Under the pieces are notes generated by a model that was not told the origin of the DNA, searched no databases, and saw only the letters and a list, made by a program, of their open reading frames with translations. The position numbers were made by a program, and so were the translations under genes. From the NCBI RefSeq assembly GCF_014647595.1, contig NZ_BMPM01000006.1:62001-126000 (forward strand): 64,000 nt of DNA, in the 5' to 3' direction. Below, piece after piece: positions 33,636-42,290 of this stretch (the stretch's first letter is position 1; each line of letters begins with the position of its first letter). The DNA is from Paenarthrobacter histidinolovorans. GTDB lineage: Bacteria; Actinomycetota; Actinomycetes; Actinomycetales; Micrococcaceae.

Positions 33636-33671
33636 GCCCGGAATCTGGTAGTGACAGCGAAACCGACGGTT

Positions 33672-34496
33672 TCAGGACGACGTGCCGCCGGACGTTGAAC
33701 CCTGGCTGGACGTCCCACCCTGACCCGTCGTCGATGTCAGCCGAATGGATTCCGCGGTGTAGTTGTCGCCGTCCTTCGAGGCCGTCACACGGACAGCGGA
33801 GCCGGCAGCTACGTCGGCCAGAGTCAGCGGGCTCGCGGCGGTTCCACGCTGGCGGACCCCTTGTGCAACCGCGGTTTCGGAGCTCACGGCGTAGCTTCGG
33901 GTGAATCCGTCAGCGCTCTTCACCGTCAACGACGCCGATGAGACGTCAGTGACGGTGCCCAGCTGATCAGCCATGGCCACGTAGGCTCCATCGCGGAGAA
34001 CTACGTATTCCGAGTGGACGGCAGCACCGGGTCCGCCAGCCAAGCCAAGACCCTCCGGCGGCATGTTTCCGCCCATCTGCCCCTGCCCCGGCCGGCCCAT
34101 GCCATCCTGGGTCACGCCGTCCTGGCCCGCGCCACCCTGGCCTGGCACGGCCTGGCCTCCAAGCCCACCGGCATCGGTCTGGCCCGGTGGTACGTTTGCG
34201 GCGTCCGCCGATCCGGCGCTGCCCAGCGAGTAGAAGCCGGCCGCCGTCCCGGCAACCACCACTACCGCAATTCCAGCCACCATCAGGACCCGCTTCACCG
34301 CACGGCCGCTCCGGGCAGCCGTCGGCAGCTCGTGTTGCTGTTTACCCCACCCTTGGGAAGCTGACGACGGCGGCGCTCCCCACCCGGCATAAGGCTCGGC
34401 AGCTGTGCTCGGACTTCCAGGCTGCCCGGCGGTTTCCGGCTCGCTTTCCGGGACCGGTCCGGGCTGGGGAGCTGCGGGACTGTTGTGCTCGTTCAT
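33672..34496 (-). CDS. membrane-anchored DUF5666-like protein
   Basis: 274 residues from ATG 34496 (TGGAGAAG 6 bases upstream). A disordered Pro/Ser/Gly-rich cytoplasmic part is followed by one helix at about 70-88 (VLMVAGIAVVVVAGTAAGFY) and a Gly/Gln-rich linker (GQGGAGQDGVTQDGMG). The exported C-terminal domain of ~100 residues has LGTVTDVSSASLTVKSADG and LADVAAGSAVRVTAS, the alternating beta pattern of DUF5666. It is divergent from a two-component system and is probably an envelope-stress or cell-surface target of it. The gene ends in a Ser/Thr/Gly tail. Function unknown. Confidence 0.75.
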   Translation of the reverse strand: MNEHNSPAAPQPGPVPESEPETAGQPGSPSTAAEPYAGWGAPPSSASQGWGKQQHELPTAARSGRAVKRVLMVAGIAVVVVAGTAAGFYSLGSAGSADAANVPPGQTDAGGLGGQAVPGQGGAGQDGVTQDGMGRPGQGQMGGNMPPEGLGLAGGPGAAVHSEYVVLRDGAYVAMADQLGTVTDVSSASLTVKSADGFTRSYAVSSETAVAQGVRQRGTAASPLTLADVAAGSAVRVTASKDGDNYTAESIRLTSTTGQGGTSSQGSTSGGTSS

Positions 34497-34634
34497 GGTC
34501 TTCTCCATTGACGTGTGCCGTTGTACGCCCCCAGCCTCAGACCCGTTGCTGTGCGCAGCCTGTGCCGCCATGAAGACCCGGCTGTGACGTGCAACAACGC
34601 GTGTTTCCGGACTCCTACCTCGCTAGTGTTGACT

Positions 34635-34651
34635 TCACAGCGTCCTCACAG
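34635..34651. promoter_or_regulatory. direct repeat upstream of the response regulator
   Basis: TCACAG occurs at 34635-34640 and 34646-34651, an 11-bp period on one DNA face, as OmpR/PhoB-type dimers require. TTGACT (34629-34634) immediately precedes it. It lies in the divergent spacer, so it could control both directions. Confidence 0.45.
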
Positions 34652-34695
34652 GACCGGCAAAGCGCTGGCAAACCAGCAGAACGGAGAGTTGTCCC

Positions 34696-35436
34696 ATGGC
34701 CTCCTCGCACTCCATGACCAACAACCTTCCCCAGCTCACCCATCCCGACGGGTCCCCCATCCGTGCGTTGGTGGTGGACGACGAACCCAGCCTTGCCGAA
34801 CTCATGAGCATGGGCCTTCGCATGGCCGGCTGGTCGGTAGCTGTGGCCGCCGACGGTCCCGGTGCGGTGAAACTTGCCAAGGAATTCCGACCCGACGTCC
34901 TGGTGCTCGATGTCATGCTGCCCGGTTTCGACGGCGTCGAGGTCCTCAACCGCATCCGTGCCTTCGCCCCGGAAGTTCCCGCCCTGTTCCTCACGGCAAA
35001 GGACGCCGTGCAGGACCGCATCGTTGGATTGGCCGCCGGGGGCGACGACTACGTCACCAAGCCCTTCAGCATGGAGGAAGTACTCCTCCGCCTCCACCGG
35101 CTGGTCCAGCGTTCAGGCGTGGCCGCCATGGACACAGCCGAACTGGTGGTGGGAGACCTGACCTTGAACGTCGATACGCGCGAGGTGACCAGGGCCGGTG
35201 AAGACATCGCCCTCACCGCCACGCAGTTCGAACTCCTGCGCTACCTCATGGAAAATCCCAAGCGCGTCGTCAGCAAGGCCCAGATCCTGGACCGCGTATG
35301 GGACTACGACTTCGGTGGACAGGCCAACATCGTGGAGCTCTACATTTCGTATCTCCGCAAGAAGATCGAAGCGAACCACCCACCCATGATCCACACCATC
35401 CGTGGTGCCGGATACGTCATCAAACCCGCGGACTAG
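34696..35436 (+). CDS. OmpR/PhoB-family response regulator
   Basis: 246 residues (GGAGAG upstream of ATG 34696). The receiver has the acidic pair DD (28-29), phospho-acceptor D72 in LVLDVMLPGFDG, and K122 in TKPF. A Trans_reg_C winged helix follows (LTATQFELLRYLMENPKRVVS; NIVELYISYLRKKIE). It pairs with the kinase gene 3 bp downstream and resembles the MprA/TcrA group of actinobacteria. Targets probably include itself and the divergent DUF5666-like gene. Confidence 0.95.
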   Translation: MASSHSMTNNLPQLTHPDGSPIRALVVDDEPSLAELMSMGLRMAGWSVAVAADGPGAVKLAKEFRPDVLVLDVMLPGFDGVEVLNRIRAFAPEVPALFLTAKDAVQDRIVGLAAGGDDYVTKPFSMEEVLLRLHRLVQRSGVAAMDTAELVVGDLTLNVDTREVTRAGEDIALTATQFELLRYLMENPKRVVSKAQILDRVWDYDFGGQANIVELYISYLRKKIEANHPPMIHTIRGAGYVIKPAD

Positions 35437-35439
35437 GCA

Positions 35440-36939
35440 TTGGGCACACTTTCAGGAGTTGCCAGAAACCCGCAGCGCAGCTGGCTCAATCCGTCCACCT
35501 GGCATCTGCGTACCCGGCTGGTGCTGGTAGCCATGGCTTTGCTGATAGCAATCTGCAGCGCTGTCGGAATCGTCAGCTACGCCTCCATGGACACCGTGTT
35601 CAACAAGCAACTCGACCAGCAGCTTCAACAGGCCTCCAGCCGCGCGAACGAGTTCGGCAGGCCGCCGTCGAGCTTTCCCAACGCACCGTCCGGAAGGCCG
35701 GACCCGCTGGAGGCACGCGGTCAGGCGGCCGGGACCCTGAACGCGCGGATCGATGGATCAAGTGTTCGCAGTTCAGGACTGATCGACGCCCAAGGCAACA
35801 GGGTCTCCCTTTCGGACGCCGACGAGCAGGTCCTTCTGGCACTCCCCCGGGACAGCCGCGCCGTGGACCGCTCCCTGTCCAACGGCGACTACCGCCTGGT
35901 GGCAGTGACCACCAACTATGACGACGTGATCGTGACAGGCCTTCCGCTGGCGGACAAGCAGACCGCCGAAGCTTCGCTGGTCTGGACCATGGTGCTGGTA
36001 TCGCTGGGCGGCCTGGTGGTGATCGGCCTGGTGGGCACAGTGATCATCCGGCGAACAATGCGGCCGCTGGAGCAACTCTCCGAGGTCGCCACCAAGGTTT
36101 CACGCCTGCCTCTCGACGCCGGCGAGGTAGCACTTGCGGTGCGGGTACCGCCGTCGGCCTCCCATCCAGGAACTGAAGTAGGCAGCGTCGGTTACGCCCT
36201 GAACCAGATGCTGAACAACGTGTCCAGTGCGCTGGAAGCCCGGCAGGAAAGCGAAACCAAAGTGCGGCAGTTCGTAGCCGACGCCTCCCATGAACTGCGG
36301 ACGCCGCTGACAGCCATCCGGGGCTACACCGAGCTGCTGCGCATGACCGAAAGCTTCACCGACGACGGCAGGAAGTCCCTGGCCAGGGTCCAAAGCCAGT
36401 CCGAACGCATGACCACACTGGTGGAGGACCTCCTGTTGCTTGCACGGCTGGACGAAGGCCAACCGGTAAAGGTCACGGACGTGGACCTGACCCAGCTTGT
36501 GGTCGAGACAGTGAGTGACGAGAAAGTCATGGCCCCGGACCATATCTGGCAGCTCTCGTTGCCGGATGAACCCATCACTGTCCGCGGCGATGCCACGCAG
36601 CTGCACCAAGTGCTGGCCAATCTGCTCTCCAACGCCAGGAAGCATACGGATCCAGGCACTACCGTGGTCACGGGCGTGATGCTCTCTGCAGACGGCAGCG
36701 CAATAGTGACAGTAACGGACAACGGGCCAGGGATTCCCGACGATTTCCAGGGCCGGATCTTCTCCCGGTTTGCCCGTGCCGACGCGGCACGATCAGGGTC
36801 CGAAGGGACGTCGGGCCTGGGGCTGTCGATCGTGGAATCCATCGTCGAGGCGCACGGTGGAAGCGTTGAAGTAACCTCCCGCCCGGGACGTACGGAGTTC
36901 GCCGTCAGACTCCCGACGGTCAACGGCAGAGAACTGTAA
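35440..36939 (+). CDS. sensor histidine kinase partner of the response regulator
   Basis: 499 residues from TTG 35440, with no clear ribosome site, suggesting coupling to the regulator stop 3 bp upstream. Order: helix 1 (LVLVAMALLIAICSAVGIV), an extracytoplasmic sensor of ~130 residues, helix 2 (MVLVSLGGLVVIGLVGTVI), HAMP (RRTMRPLEQLSEVA), H-box HELRTPLTAIRGY (His about 284), N-box LLSNARKH, G1 DNGPGIP and G2 GTSGLGLSIV. All catalytic boxes are present. The signal is unknown; the extracytoplasmic loop argues for an envelope cue. Confidence 0.93.
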   Translation: MGTLSGVARNPQRSWLNPSTWHLRTRLVLVAMALLIAICSAVGIVSYASMDTVFNKQLDQQLQQASSRANEFGRPPSSFPNAPSGRPDPLEARGQAAGTLNARIDGSSVRSSGLIDAQGNRVSLSDADEQVLLALPRDSRAVDRSLSNGDYRLVAVTTNYDDVIVTGLPLADKQTAEASLVWTMVLVSLGGLVVIGLVGTVIIRRTMRPLEQLSEVATKVSRLPLDAGEVALAVRVPPSASHPGTEVGSVGYALNQMLNNVSSALEARQESETKVRQFVADASHELRTPLTAIRGYTELLRMTESFTDDGRKSLARVQSQSERMTTLVEDLLLLARLDEGQPVKVTDVDLTQLVVETVSDEKVMAPDHIWQLSLPDEPITVRGDATQLHQVLANLLSNARKHTDPGTTVVTGVMLSADGSAIVTVTDNGPGIPDDFQGRIFSRFARADAARSGSEGTSGLGLSIVESIVEAHGGSVEVTSRPGRTEFAVRLPTVNGREL

Positions 36940-37015
36940 CGACTCCGGCAAGCCGACTCACCGGCATCGTGATCTCTGTTACCTAAATGTGACTTCTACC
37001 GAAACCTCCTGTACC

Positions 37016-37230
37016 GTCGAAAGGGTGGGTCGCCCCCAACTGGCCCACATCCGGGATGCGCCGAGCTCTGCCACTTCCCGGAGTCCGATCTTTCTCCGAG
37101 GCAGAGACGGGGGACCCAGAGTCTCCGGGCCCAGGCTTTTATTGCCGGCCCTTGGGGTGAAGCCGCAGCGTGATGCGCGGCCGGATGACCTCATCCGAAC
37201 CCGACAGCTAACTCCGCAGGCGCTGAGAGG
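37016..37230 (+). ncRNA. c-di-AMP riboswitch (ydaO/yuaA class)
   Basis: The leader before the transglycosylase gene has the conserved landmarks of this class in order: GAAAGGGTGGGTCGCCC, GGGGGACCCAGAG, CCGGGCCCAGGC, GGGGTGAAGCCGCAGC, GGCCGGATGACCTCATCC, then CGAACCCGACAGCTAAC and CCGCAGGCGCTGAGAGG. Its 3' end overlaps the AGAGG ribosome site. In actinobacteria this class precedes cell-wall hydrolase and resuscitation-factor genes and turns them off on binding c-di-AMP. The downstream gene fits exactly. Boundaries are approximate. Confidence 0.9.
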
Positions 37231-37239
37231 TAATCACAC

Positions 37240-38097
37240 ATGTCTGAATTTAACGATCAGACGCGCCCTTCCGCGCGTCACCGCGACCAGAACGACGCCC
37301 CGTTGACCAAGTCGCAGTCCGTCCTCAAGAAAGCTGCCCGCGACGGCAAGTCCGGTGCCCGCATGTCCGTAGTAGCCGGCGTTATCGCCGCTGCACTGGG
37401 CGTCGCATCGCTTGGAACCGCCGCCAACGCCGCTCTTACGCTTCCCGAGGCAAGCCGCGTGGCTGAAGCCCGGACCGCTGCCGAGGCCAGCAACAACAAG
37501 GCCGCCGAGGAAGCCGCAGCAGCCAAGAAGGCCGCAGCTGAGAAGGCTGCCGCCGAAAAGGCAGCAGCTGATAAAGCCGCAGCAGAAAAGGCTGCAGCCG
37601 ACAAAGCCGCCGCCGATAAAGCAGCTGCCGATGCCGCCGCCGCCGCACAGGCAGCAGCCGACCAGGCCGCAGCAGAAAAGGCTGCAGCCGAGAAGGCCGC
37701 CGCTGACGCTGCCGCAAAGCAGGCAGCCGACGCCGCTGCTGCCGCCGCCGCCGAAGCTGCAGCCGCCGCAGCTGCACCCAAGGCCGTGGACGACCCCGCT
37801 GCTGCCAAGGCCTACGCCGCCAGCATCCTGGGCAGCTACGGCTGGAGCGCCGCTGAAATGACAGCCCTGAACACTCTGTGGGAGAAGGAATCCAACTGGA
37901 AGACCACTGCCACCAACGCGTCCAGCGGCGCCTACGGCATTGTCCAGTCCCTGCCTGCGTCCAAGATGGCATCTGCCGGCGCTGACTGGCAGACCAACTA
38001 CCAGACCCAGATCAAGTGGGGCCTGGACTACATCAAGGAACGCTACGGATCCCCGTCGGCAGCCCTGGCCTTCCACCTGGCCAACAACTGGTACTAA
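37240..38097 (+). CDS. secreted lysozyme-like transglycosylase with Ala-rich coiled coil
   Basis: 285 residues from ATG 37240. A ~50-residue N-terminus ends in a hydrophobic segment (VVAGVIAAALGVASLGTAANAA), a probable signal sequence. Residues ~75-185 are a continuous (A)AAEKAAADKA heptad-rich helix, like envelope-spanning stalks. The last ~90 residues are an SLT/lysozyme fold: WEKESNWKTTATNASSGAYG carries the catalytic Glu (second E), and SAALAFHLANNWY closes it. It cleaves peptidoglycan glycan strands during growth or resuscitation. It is controlled by the c-di-AMP riboswitch directly upstream and has its own terminator. Confidence 0.92.
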   Translation: MSEFNDQTRPSARHRDQNDAPLTKSQSVLKKAARDGKSGARMSVVAGVIAAALGVASLGTAANAALTLPEASRVAEARTAAEASNNKAAEEAAAAKKAAAEKAAAEKAAADKAAAEKAAADKAAADKAAADAAAAAQAAADQAAAEKAAAEKAAADAAAKQAADAAAAAAAEAAAAAAAPKAVDDPAAAKAYAASILGSYGWSAAEMTALNTLWEKESNWKTTATNASSGAYGIVQSLPASKMASAGADWQTNYQTQIKWGLDYIKERYGSPSAALAFHLANNWY

Positions 38098-38113
38098 ACC
38101 AGACGGCTCGATG

Positions 38114-38179
38114 GCCGCTCCGGTTTCCGCCGTTCGCATCAGTTCCACTGGTGCAAACAGCGGAACCGGGGCGGCTTTT
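38114..38179 (+). terminator. terminator of the transglycosylase gene
   Basis: GCCGCTCCGGTTTCCGC (38114-38130) pairs with GCGGAACCGGGGCGGC (38160-38175), followed by TTTT (38176-38179). The loop has its own small hairpin. Confidence 0.85.
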
Positions 38180-38266
38180 GCCGTTTCACAGCTGCACCCA
38201 CGGCTTCACAGTAGGGTCACAGCTTCCACTTAAAGCCCTCATAACCGGGTCCTTCATTCTGGATCC

Positions 38267-39328
38267 ATGACCATTACGGATCCCAGAACGGTAGTCCAGC
38301 ACCGGCAGCCTTTGCTTGCGGACGCCCCTGCGCTGGTCCCCGTCCTGGACCTCACCATCCCCGTCTACAACGACGAAGCCCGGCTCGAGGCAAGCCTCCG
38401 CCGGTTGCACAGCCATCTCATGGAGTCGCTGCCGCACGCGTTCCGGATCACCATCGCGGACAACGCCAGCACCGACGCTACGCTCCGGATTGCCGAGCGG
38501 CTGGCACGGGAACTCCCTGAACTGTGGGTGGTCCGGTTCCAGGACAGAGGCCGTGGGAATGCGCTCCGCCAGGTCTGGCAAACCTCGCCGTCGCCAATTC
38601 TGGCCTACATGGAAGCAGACCTGCCCGCGGACCTATCCGCCCTGGCTCCCCTTCTGGCACCACTGTTCTCCGGACACTCGGACGTAGCTGTCGGCACCCG
38701 CCTCGCCCCGGCATCGCACTCAAACCTGAGCCCACTGCGCCAGTTCATTTCGCGCAGCTACAACGCCCTGCTGCGGACCCTCATGGGCGCCCACGTCTCC
38801 GATGCCCAGTGCGCTTTCAAAGCCATCCGCGCGGACGCCGCACGCAAGCTCCTCCCCTACATCAAAGACGACCGCTGGTTCTTTGACACGGAACTCATGA
38901 TCGACGCTGAACTGTGCGGTTTGCGCGTCCATGAAGTCCCCGTTGACTGGACTGACGATCCCAACTCAAGCGTCGACGTCGTACGAACCGCCTTTGCCGA
39001 TCTGCGGGGCGTGGCGCGGCTGATGCGCGACCTCGCCGGCGGGCGGGTCCCCGTCCGCAAGCTTCGGACGGAACTCGGTGCGGCGGCGGCCACCGGAAGC
39101 GGCATTCCCGGCAGGGTGCTTCGGGCCCTGGGGTGGGCTGCGGTCTGCGTCGCGGCTTTCTTGCTGTGGTGCAATCTCCTCGGCGCATTCCCGGCTGCCT
39201 TGACCGCGCTGGTCCTGACGGCGTTGGCTGCCCGTGTGGCCGGAGGGTTTCGCACTCTCCTTCACGGGCAGAACTCCGTCCACCGTCCCCACAACAATGA
39301 GCTGCCACAGCACTTGCACCTGACGTGA
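38267..39328 (+). CDS. family 2 glycosyltransferase, dolichol-phosphate-mannose-synthase-like
   Basis: 353 residues. The GT2 nucleotide-sugar fold begins at DLTIPVYNDEARLEASL; ITIADNASTDATLRIAERL and YMEADLPADLSAL (the DxD-like metal site) follow, then DAQCAFKAIRADAA and the catalytic-region DDRWFFDTELM. Two C-terminal helices (about 275-320) anchor it in the membrane. It would transfer a sugar from a nucleotide donor to a polyprenyl phosphate for cell-envelope glycan synthesis. The donor is unknown. It stands alone. Confidence 0.88.
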   Translation: MTITDPRTVVQHRQPLLADAPALVPVLDLTIPVYNDEARLEASLRRLHSHLMESLPHAFRITIADNASTDATLRIAERLARELPELWVVRFQDRGRGNALRQVWQTSPSPILAYMEADLPADLSALAPLLAPLFSGHSDVAVGTRLAPASHSNLSPLRQFISRSYNALLRTLMGAHVSDAQCAFKAIRADAARKLLPYIKDDRWFFDTELMIDAELCGLRVHEVPVDWTDDPNSSVDVVRTAFADLRGVARLMRDLAGGRVPVRKLRTELGAAAATGSGIPGRVLRALGWAAVCVAAFLLWCNLLGAFPAALTALVLTALAARVAGGFRTLLHGQNSVHRPHNNELPQHLHLT

Positions 39329-39351
39329 CGTGAGGATCTAGCGTTGTACGC

Positions 39352-40107
39352 ATGACGGGAGATACAGGGCGGCAGTGGAGTGTGGGCGAACTCGCCAGGG
39401 CCTGCGGCGTCAGCGTGCGGACGCTGCACCACTACGACGGGATCGGCCTGCTCTCCGCCAGCGGCCGCACCGCATCCGGTCACCGGCGCTACGGGGAAGA
39501 CGACCTTCGCAGGCTGTACCGGATCAGGGCGCTCCACATGCTGGGGATTCCGTTGGCCGCCATCCCGGATGTCCTGGCGGCCTCCGGTGACGATGACCTG
39601 CAGTCCATGCGTACCCTCTTGTACGAGCAGCTCCGACAGGTCCAACAACACGCCCGGCACGTCCAGGCCCTGCAAGAGCGGCTCATCACTCTGGTCAGCC
39701 GCCTTGATACTCCCTCCATGCCAACGCCTGAACAATTCATGTCGACTTTGGAGATGATCACCGTGTACGAAAAGCACTTCACCGACGAACAACGGCAGCA
39801 ACTCGCTGACAAGCGCCAGGAACTGGGTGCCGAAAGGGTCGAGGACGCCAAACAGAAATGGGCCGCCCTGGTTGAGCAAGGACTGGCCCATGTTCGTGCC
39901 GGGACGCCTGTCACCGACCCTGCCGTGCGGGAATGGGTGGACTCATGGGATGGAATAGGCAACATGTTCCATTCAGCCGAGGACACCAAGGCAGCAGCCC
40001 GGGCCGCCTGGCAGGAGAACAGCCAGCAAATCACTGCAGACCTGCCGTGGAGTTCCGAAGACCTGGCAGGACTCATGGGTTACCTGGCAAAGGCGAGGGC
40101 GCAGTAA
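39352..40107 (+). CDS. MerR-family regulator with TipAS antibiotic-recognition domain
   Basis: 251 residues. The N-terminal MerR HTH is clear (WSVGELARACGVSVRTLHHYD; then SGHRRYGEDDLRRLYRI) with a dimerising coiled coil to about residue 125. The C-terminal ~120 residues match the TipAS globin-like fold (MITVYEKHFTDEQRQQL; WVDSWDGIGNMF). TipA-type proteins bind thiopeptide or other cyclic peptides and activate their own promoter. It ends 7 bp from the convergent decarboxylase gene. Confidence 0.9.
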   Translation: MTGDTGRQWSVGELARACGVSVRTLHHYDGIGLLSASGRTASGHRRYGEDDLRRLYRIRALHMLGIPLAAIPDVLAASGDDDLQSMRTLLYEQLRQVQQHARHVQALQERLITLVSRLDTPSMPTPEQFMSTLEMITVYEKHFTDEQRQQLADKRQELGAERVEDAKQKWAALVEQGLAHVRAGTPVTDPAVREWVDSWDGIGNMFHSAEDTKAAARAAWQENSQQITADLPWSSEDLAGLMGYLAKARAQ

Positions 40108-40114
40108 GGACCGG

Positions 40115-41506
40115 CTACTCTTCCGGTTCCGCCTCCACGGCACCACGGACGGCTGCCACGGACGCTGCAACGTCGCCGGCGTCCGTGGTCCAGTTGCTCA
40201 CCGAGATCCTGAGGATCTCGCGGCCACGCCAGGAAGATCCGGACATCCACACCGCACCTTCGGCCATGAGCCGCTGCGTGATCCTGTGGGTGCGGTTGTC
40301 GCTGCCGAAGCTCACGGAAACCTGGGTGAACACCACATCATTGAGAATTACAACCCCCGGGATCCCAGCGAGACCATCAGCCAAAGCGCGGGCATTGGCC
40401 GCGAGCCGCTCCACCATGGCAATCACACCGTTCCGGCCCAATTGCCGCAGGGCCGCCCAGACCGGGATGCCGCGAGCCCGGCGGGACATCTCAGGAACCT
40501 TCTCCAACGGATCTCCCAAGCCTGTTTCCGTAGCGATCAGATAGCTGGTGTGGACGCTGAAAGCGCGGCGAAGGGATTCCGGCCTGGAGACGATCGCCAG
40601 GCCGCAGTCATAAGGGACGTTCAAGGTTTTATGGGCGTCCGTCGCCCAGGAATCGGCCTCCTCGACGCCGGCCAGCCTGGGCCTCAGGGCCGGACTCACC
40701 GCAGCCCACAACCCAAATGCCCCATCAACATGGACCCACGCCCCGCGGTCATGCGCCACGGCGATGGCTTCTTCCATGGGGTCGAAAGCGCCGGAGTGCA
40801 GGTTGCCTGCCTGCAGGCAGACCAACGAAGGGCCGGGCTGCTCATCCATGGCTGCTGCCAACGCTTCGGGAATTATCCGGCCTTGCCGGTCCGCGTCAAC
40901 AGGGACACAGGCGCCCAACCCCAAGTAACGAAGCGCCAGGTCCACTGCGGCATGGCGTTCCCTGCCTGCAAAAGTTGTAATGCGTGGCCCACCGTTCAGT
41001 CCCAACGATTCCAGGTCCCAGCCTGCCTCATCCATCAGATACTGGCGACCAGCTGCCAGGCCTACGAAGTTCGCGGTGGTGGCACCGGTGGTGAATCCGA
41101 CGTCGGCCGTTGCAGGAAGGTGGAGAAGGTCCAGCAGCCAGGCAGCCGCGGATTCCTCAATGGCAGCTGCCGCTGGCGTGGCGAAGCGGAGCCCGGTGTT
41201 TTGGTCCCACGCCGAAACGAGCCAATCGGCGGCCATGGCGGCGGGCAAGGTCCCACCCATGACCCATCCGAAGAACCGGCCTGACTGAATGGCCATGAGG
41301 CCCGGCTCAGCCAAGGCGGCGAGTTCGTCCACAACCTCGGCGGCATCAGTGGCCTCATCAGGGAGCCGCGGCAGGATGCTTTTGGCCACCTGGTCGGCGT
41401 CGGACGAAGGGCGGACAGGGCGGGTAGGCACTGAGGTGAGCCAGGCACCGGCGTGGACCATGGCCCGTTCCAATGCAGCACCGTAAGCCTCCGGCATCGC
41501 AGACAT
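40115..41506 (-). CDS. group II PLP-dependent amino acid decarboxylase
   Basis: 463 residues from ATG 41506 (GTG 41512 is an in-frame alternative). A fold type I PLP enzyme of the aspartate/aromatic decarboxylase family: TTGATTANFVGLAAGR binds the PLP phosphate, HVDGAFGLWA holds the ring-nitrogen Asp, and DAHKTLNVPYDCG carries the Schiff-base Lys (about 292). It decarboxylates an L-amino acid (Asp, Glu, Tyr or Trp type) in the cytosol; specificity is unreadable. No transporter or catabolic partner is adjacent. Confidence 0.9.
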   Translation of the reverse strand: MSAMPEAYGAALERAMVHAGAWLTSVPTRPVRPSSDADQVAKSILPRLPDEATDAAEVVDELAALAEPGLMAIQSGRFFGWVMGGTLPAAMAADWLVSAWDQNTGLRFATPAAAAIEESAAAWLLDLLHLPATADVGFTTGATTANFVGLAAGRQYLMDEAGWDLESLGLNGGPRITTFAGRERHAAVDLALRYLGLGACVPVDADRQGRIIPEALAAAMDEQPGPSLVCLQAGNLHSGAFDPMEEAIAVAHDRGAWVHVDGAFGLWAAVSPALRPRLAGVEEADSWATDAHKTLNVPYDCGLAIVSRPESLRRAFSVHTSYLIATETGLGDPLEKVPEMSRRARGIPVWAALRQLGRNGVIAMVERLAANARALADGLAGIPGVVILNDVVFTQVSVSFGSDNRTHRITQRLMAEGAVWMSGSSWRGREILRISVSNWTTDAGDVAASVAAVRGAVEAEPEE

Positions 41507-41555
41507 GCGCACAGCCTACGCCCGGTTCGCGGGCTGGAACAGTACGGGATGAAAG

Positions 41556-42245
41556 CTAGAGGGTCAGCGTCAGGAGGTGGCCGCCGTCGGCGTTCTTCAC
41601 AGCCGTGACCGTCACGGCTGAGTAGTCCGCGATCTGCCACATGCCCTCCTCAAGGTGGACACCGGCGTCGCCCACCACAACCGTCCGCATGCCTGCAGCG
41701 CGCGCCGCAGCTACGCCTGCCGGCGCATCTTCGAAAACCACGACGTCGGCAGGATCGGCTCCCAGCAACCCCGCCGCTTTGAGGTATCCCTCCGGATGCG
41801 GCTTGCCCCGGGTGACGGACTCGGCTGTGACGGTGGTGGACGGCATGGTCAGCCCGGCGGCCTGCATGCGGATCTCTGCCAGGATGCGGTCTGCGGAGGT
41901 AACCAAAGCAATGGCCTCATCAGGCAGCCCCGCCAACAGGGCTTCGGCGCCGGGAAGCGCGATGACGCCATCCGTCCGTGAGCGCTCCATCTCACCGAGC
42001 TCGGCGGTCAGAGCTTCCAGATCAGCGCCCGCCGGCGCATAACGGCGAACGGTATCGCCGGCCTGGACGCCGTGGGAAGTGCGGAGGATTTCGTTGTAAT
42101 CCAAACCGTAGCGTTCGGCGAACTCCAGCCACACCTGTTCCACGATGGCCGTGGAATCGACCAGGGTGCCGTCCATGTCGAAGAGGACGGCACGGACGGT
42201 GAGTACTGGCGGTTCGATGGAAGCTTGGGCGGCAGGATGGCTCAT
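41556..42245 (-). CDS. HAD-superfamily sugar-phosphatase-like hydrolase
   Basis: 229 residues from ATG 42245. HAD motif I FDMDGTLVDS (nucleophile first Asp), motif II in LVTSADR, Lys motif III in RGKPHPEGYLKAA and motif IV FEDAPAGVAAA are all present with a cap domain between I and II. This is the phosphoglycolate/2-deoxyglucose-6-phosphate phosphatase-like IA group. It dephosphorylates a small sugar phosphate. It lies 45 bp from the VOC gene upstream, same strand. Confidence 0.88.
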   Translation of the reverse strand: MSHPAAQASIEPPVLTVRAVLFDMDGTLVDSTAIVEQVWLEFAERYGLDYNEILRTSHGVQAGDTVRRYAPAGADLEALTAELGEMERSRTDGVIALPGAEALLAGLPDEAIALVTSADRILAEIRMQAAGLTMPSTTVTAESVTRGKPHPEGYLKAAGLLGADPADVVVFEDAPAGVAAARAAGMRTVVVGDAGVHLEEGMWQIADYSAVTVTAVKNADGGHLLTLTL

Positions 42246-42290
42246 GGTTCCATCCTGCCGCACCCGCGGGATGTGGTGCAGCTGTGTGAC

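Larger units (their letters stand above)
33271..33671. other. gene-free, AT-richer intergenic region
   Basis: This 400-bp stretch has lower GC than its surroundings and no convincing reading frame; the minus-strand ORF at 33284-33718 lacks coding character. It holds a CRP/GlxR-like site (33431-33446) and a plus-strand terminator-like hairpin (33598-33635). An untranslated RNA between them is conceivable but unsupported beyond that. Confidence 0.5.

Noticed and set aside
33284-33718. Minus-strand ORF of 144 codons
   Set aside because: It overlaps the 3' end of a well-supported gene, covers the CRP-like site and hairpin, and has no family or codon bias.
37278-37808. Ala/Ser-rich minus-strand ORF
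   Set aside because: It is the complement of the Ala-rich coiled coil in the transglycosylase gene.
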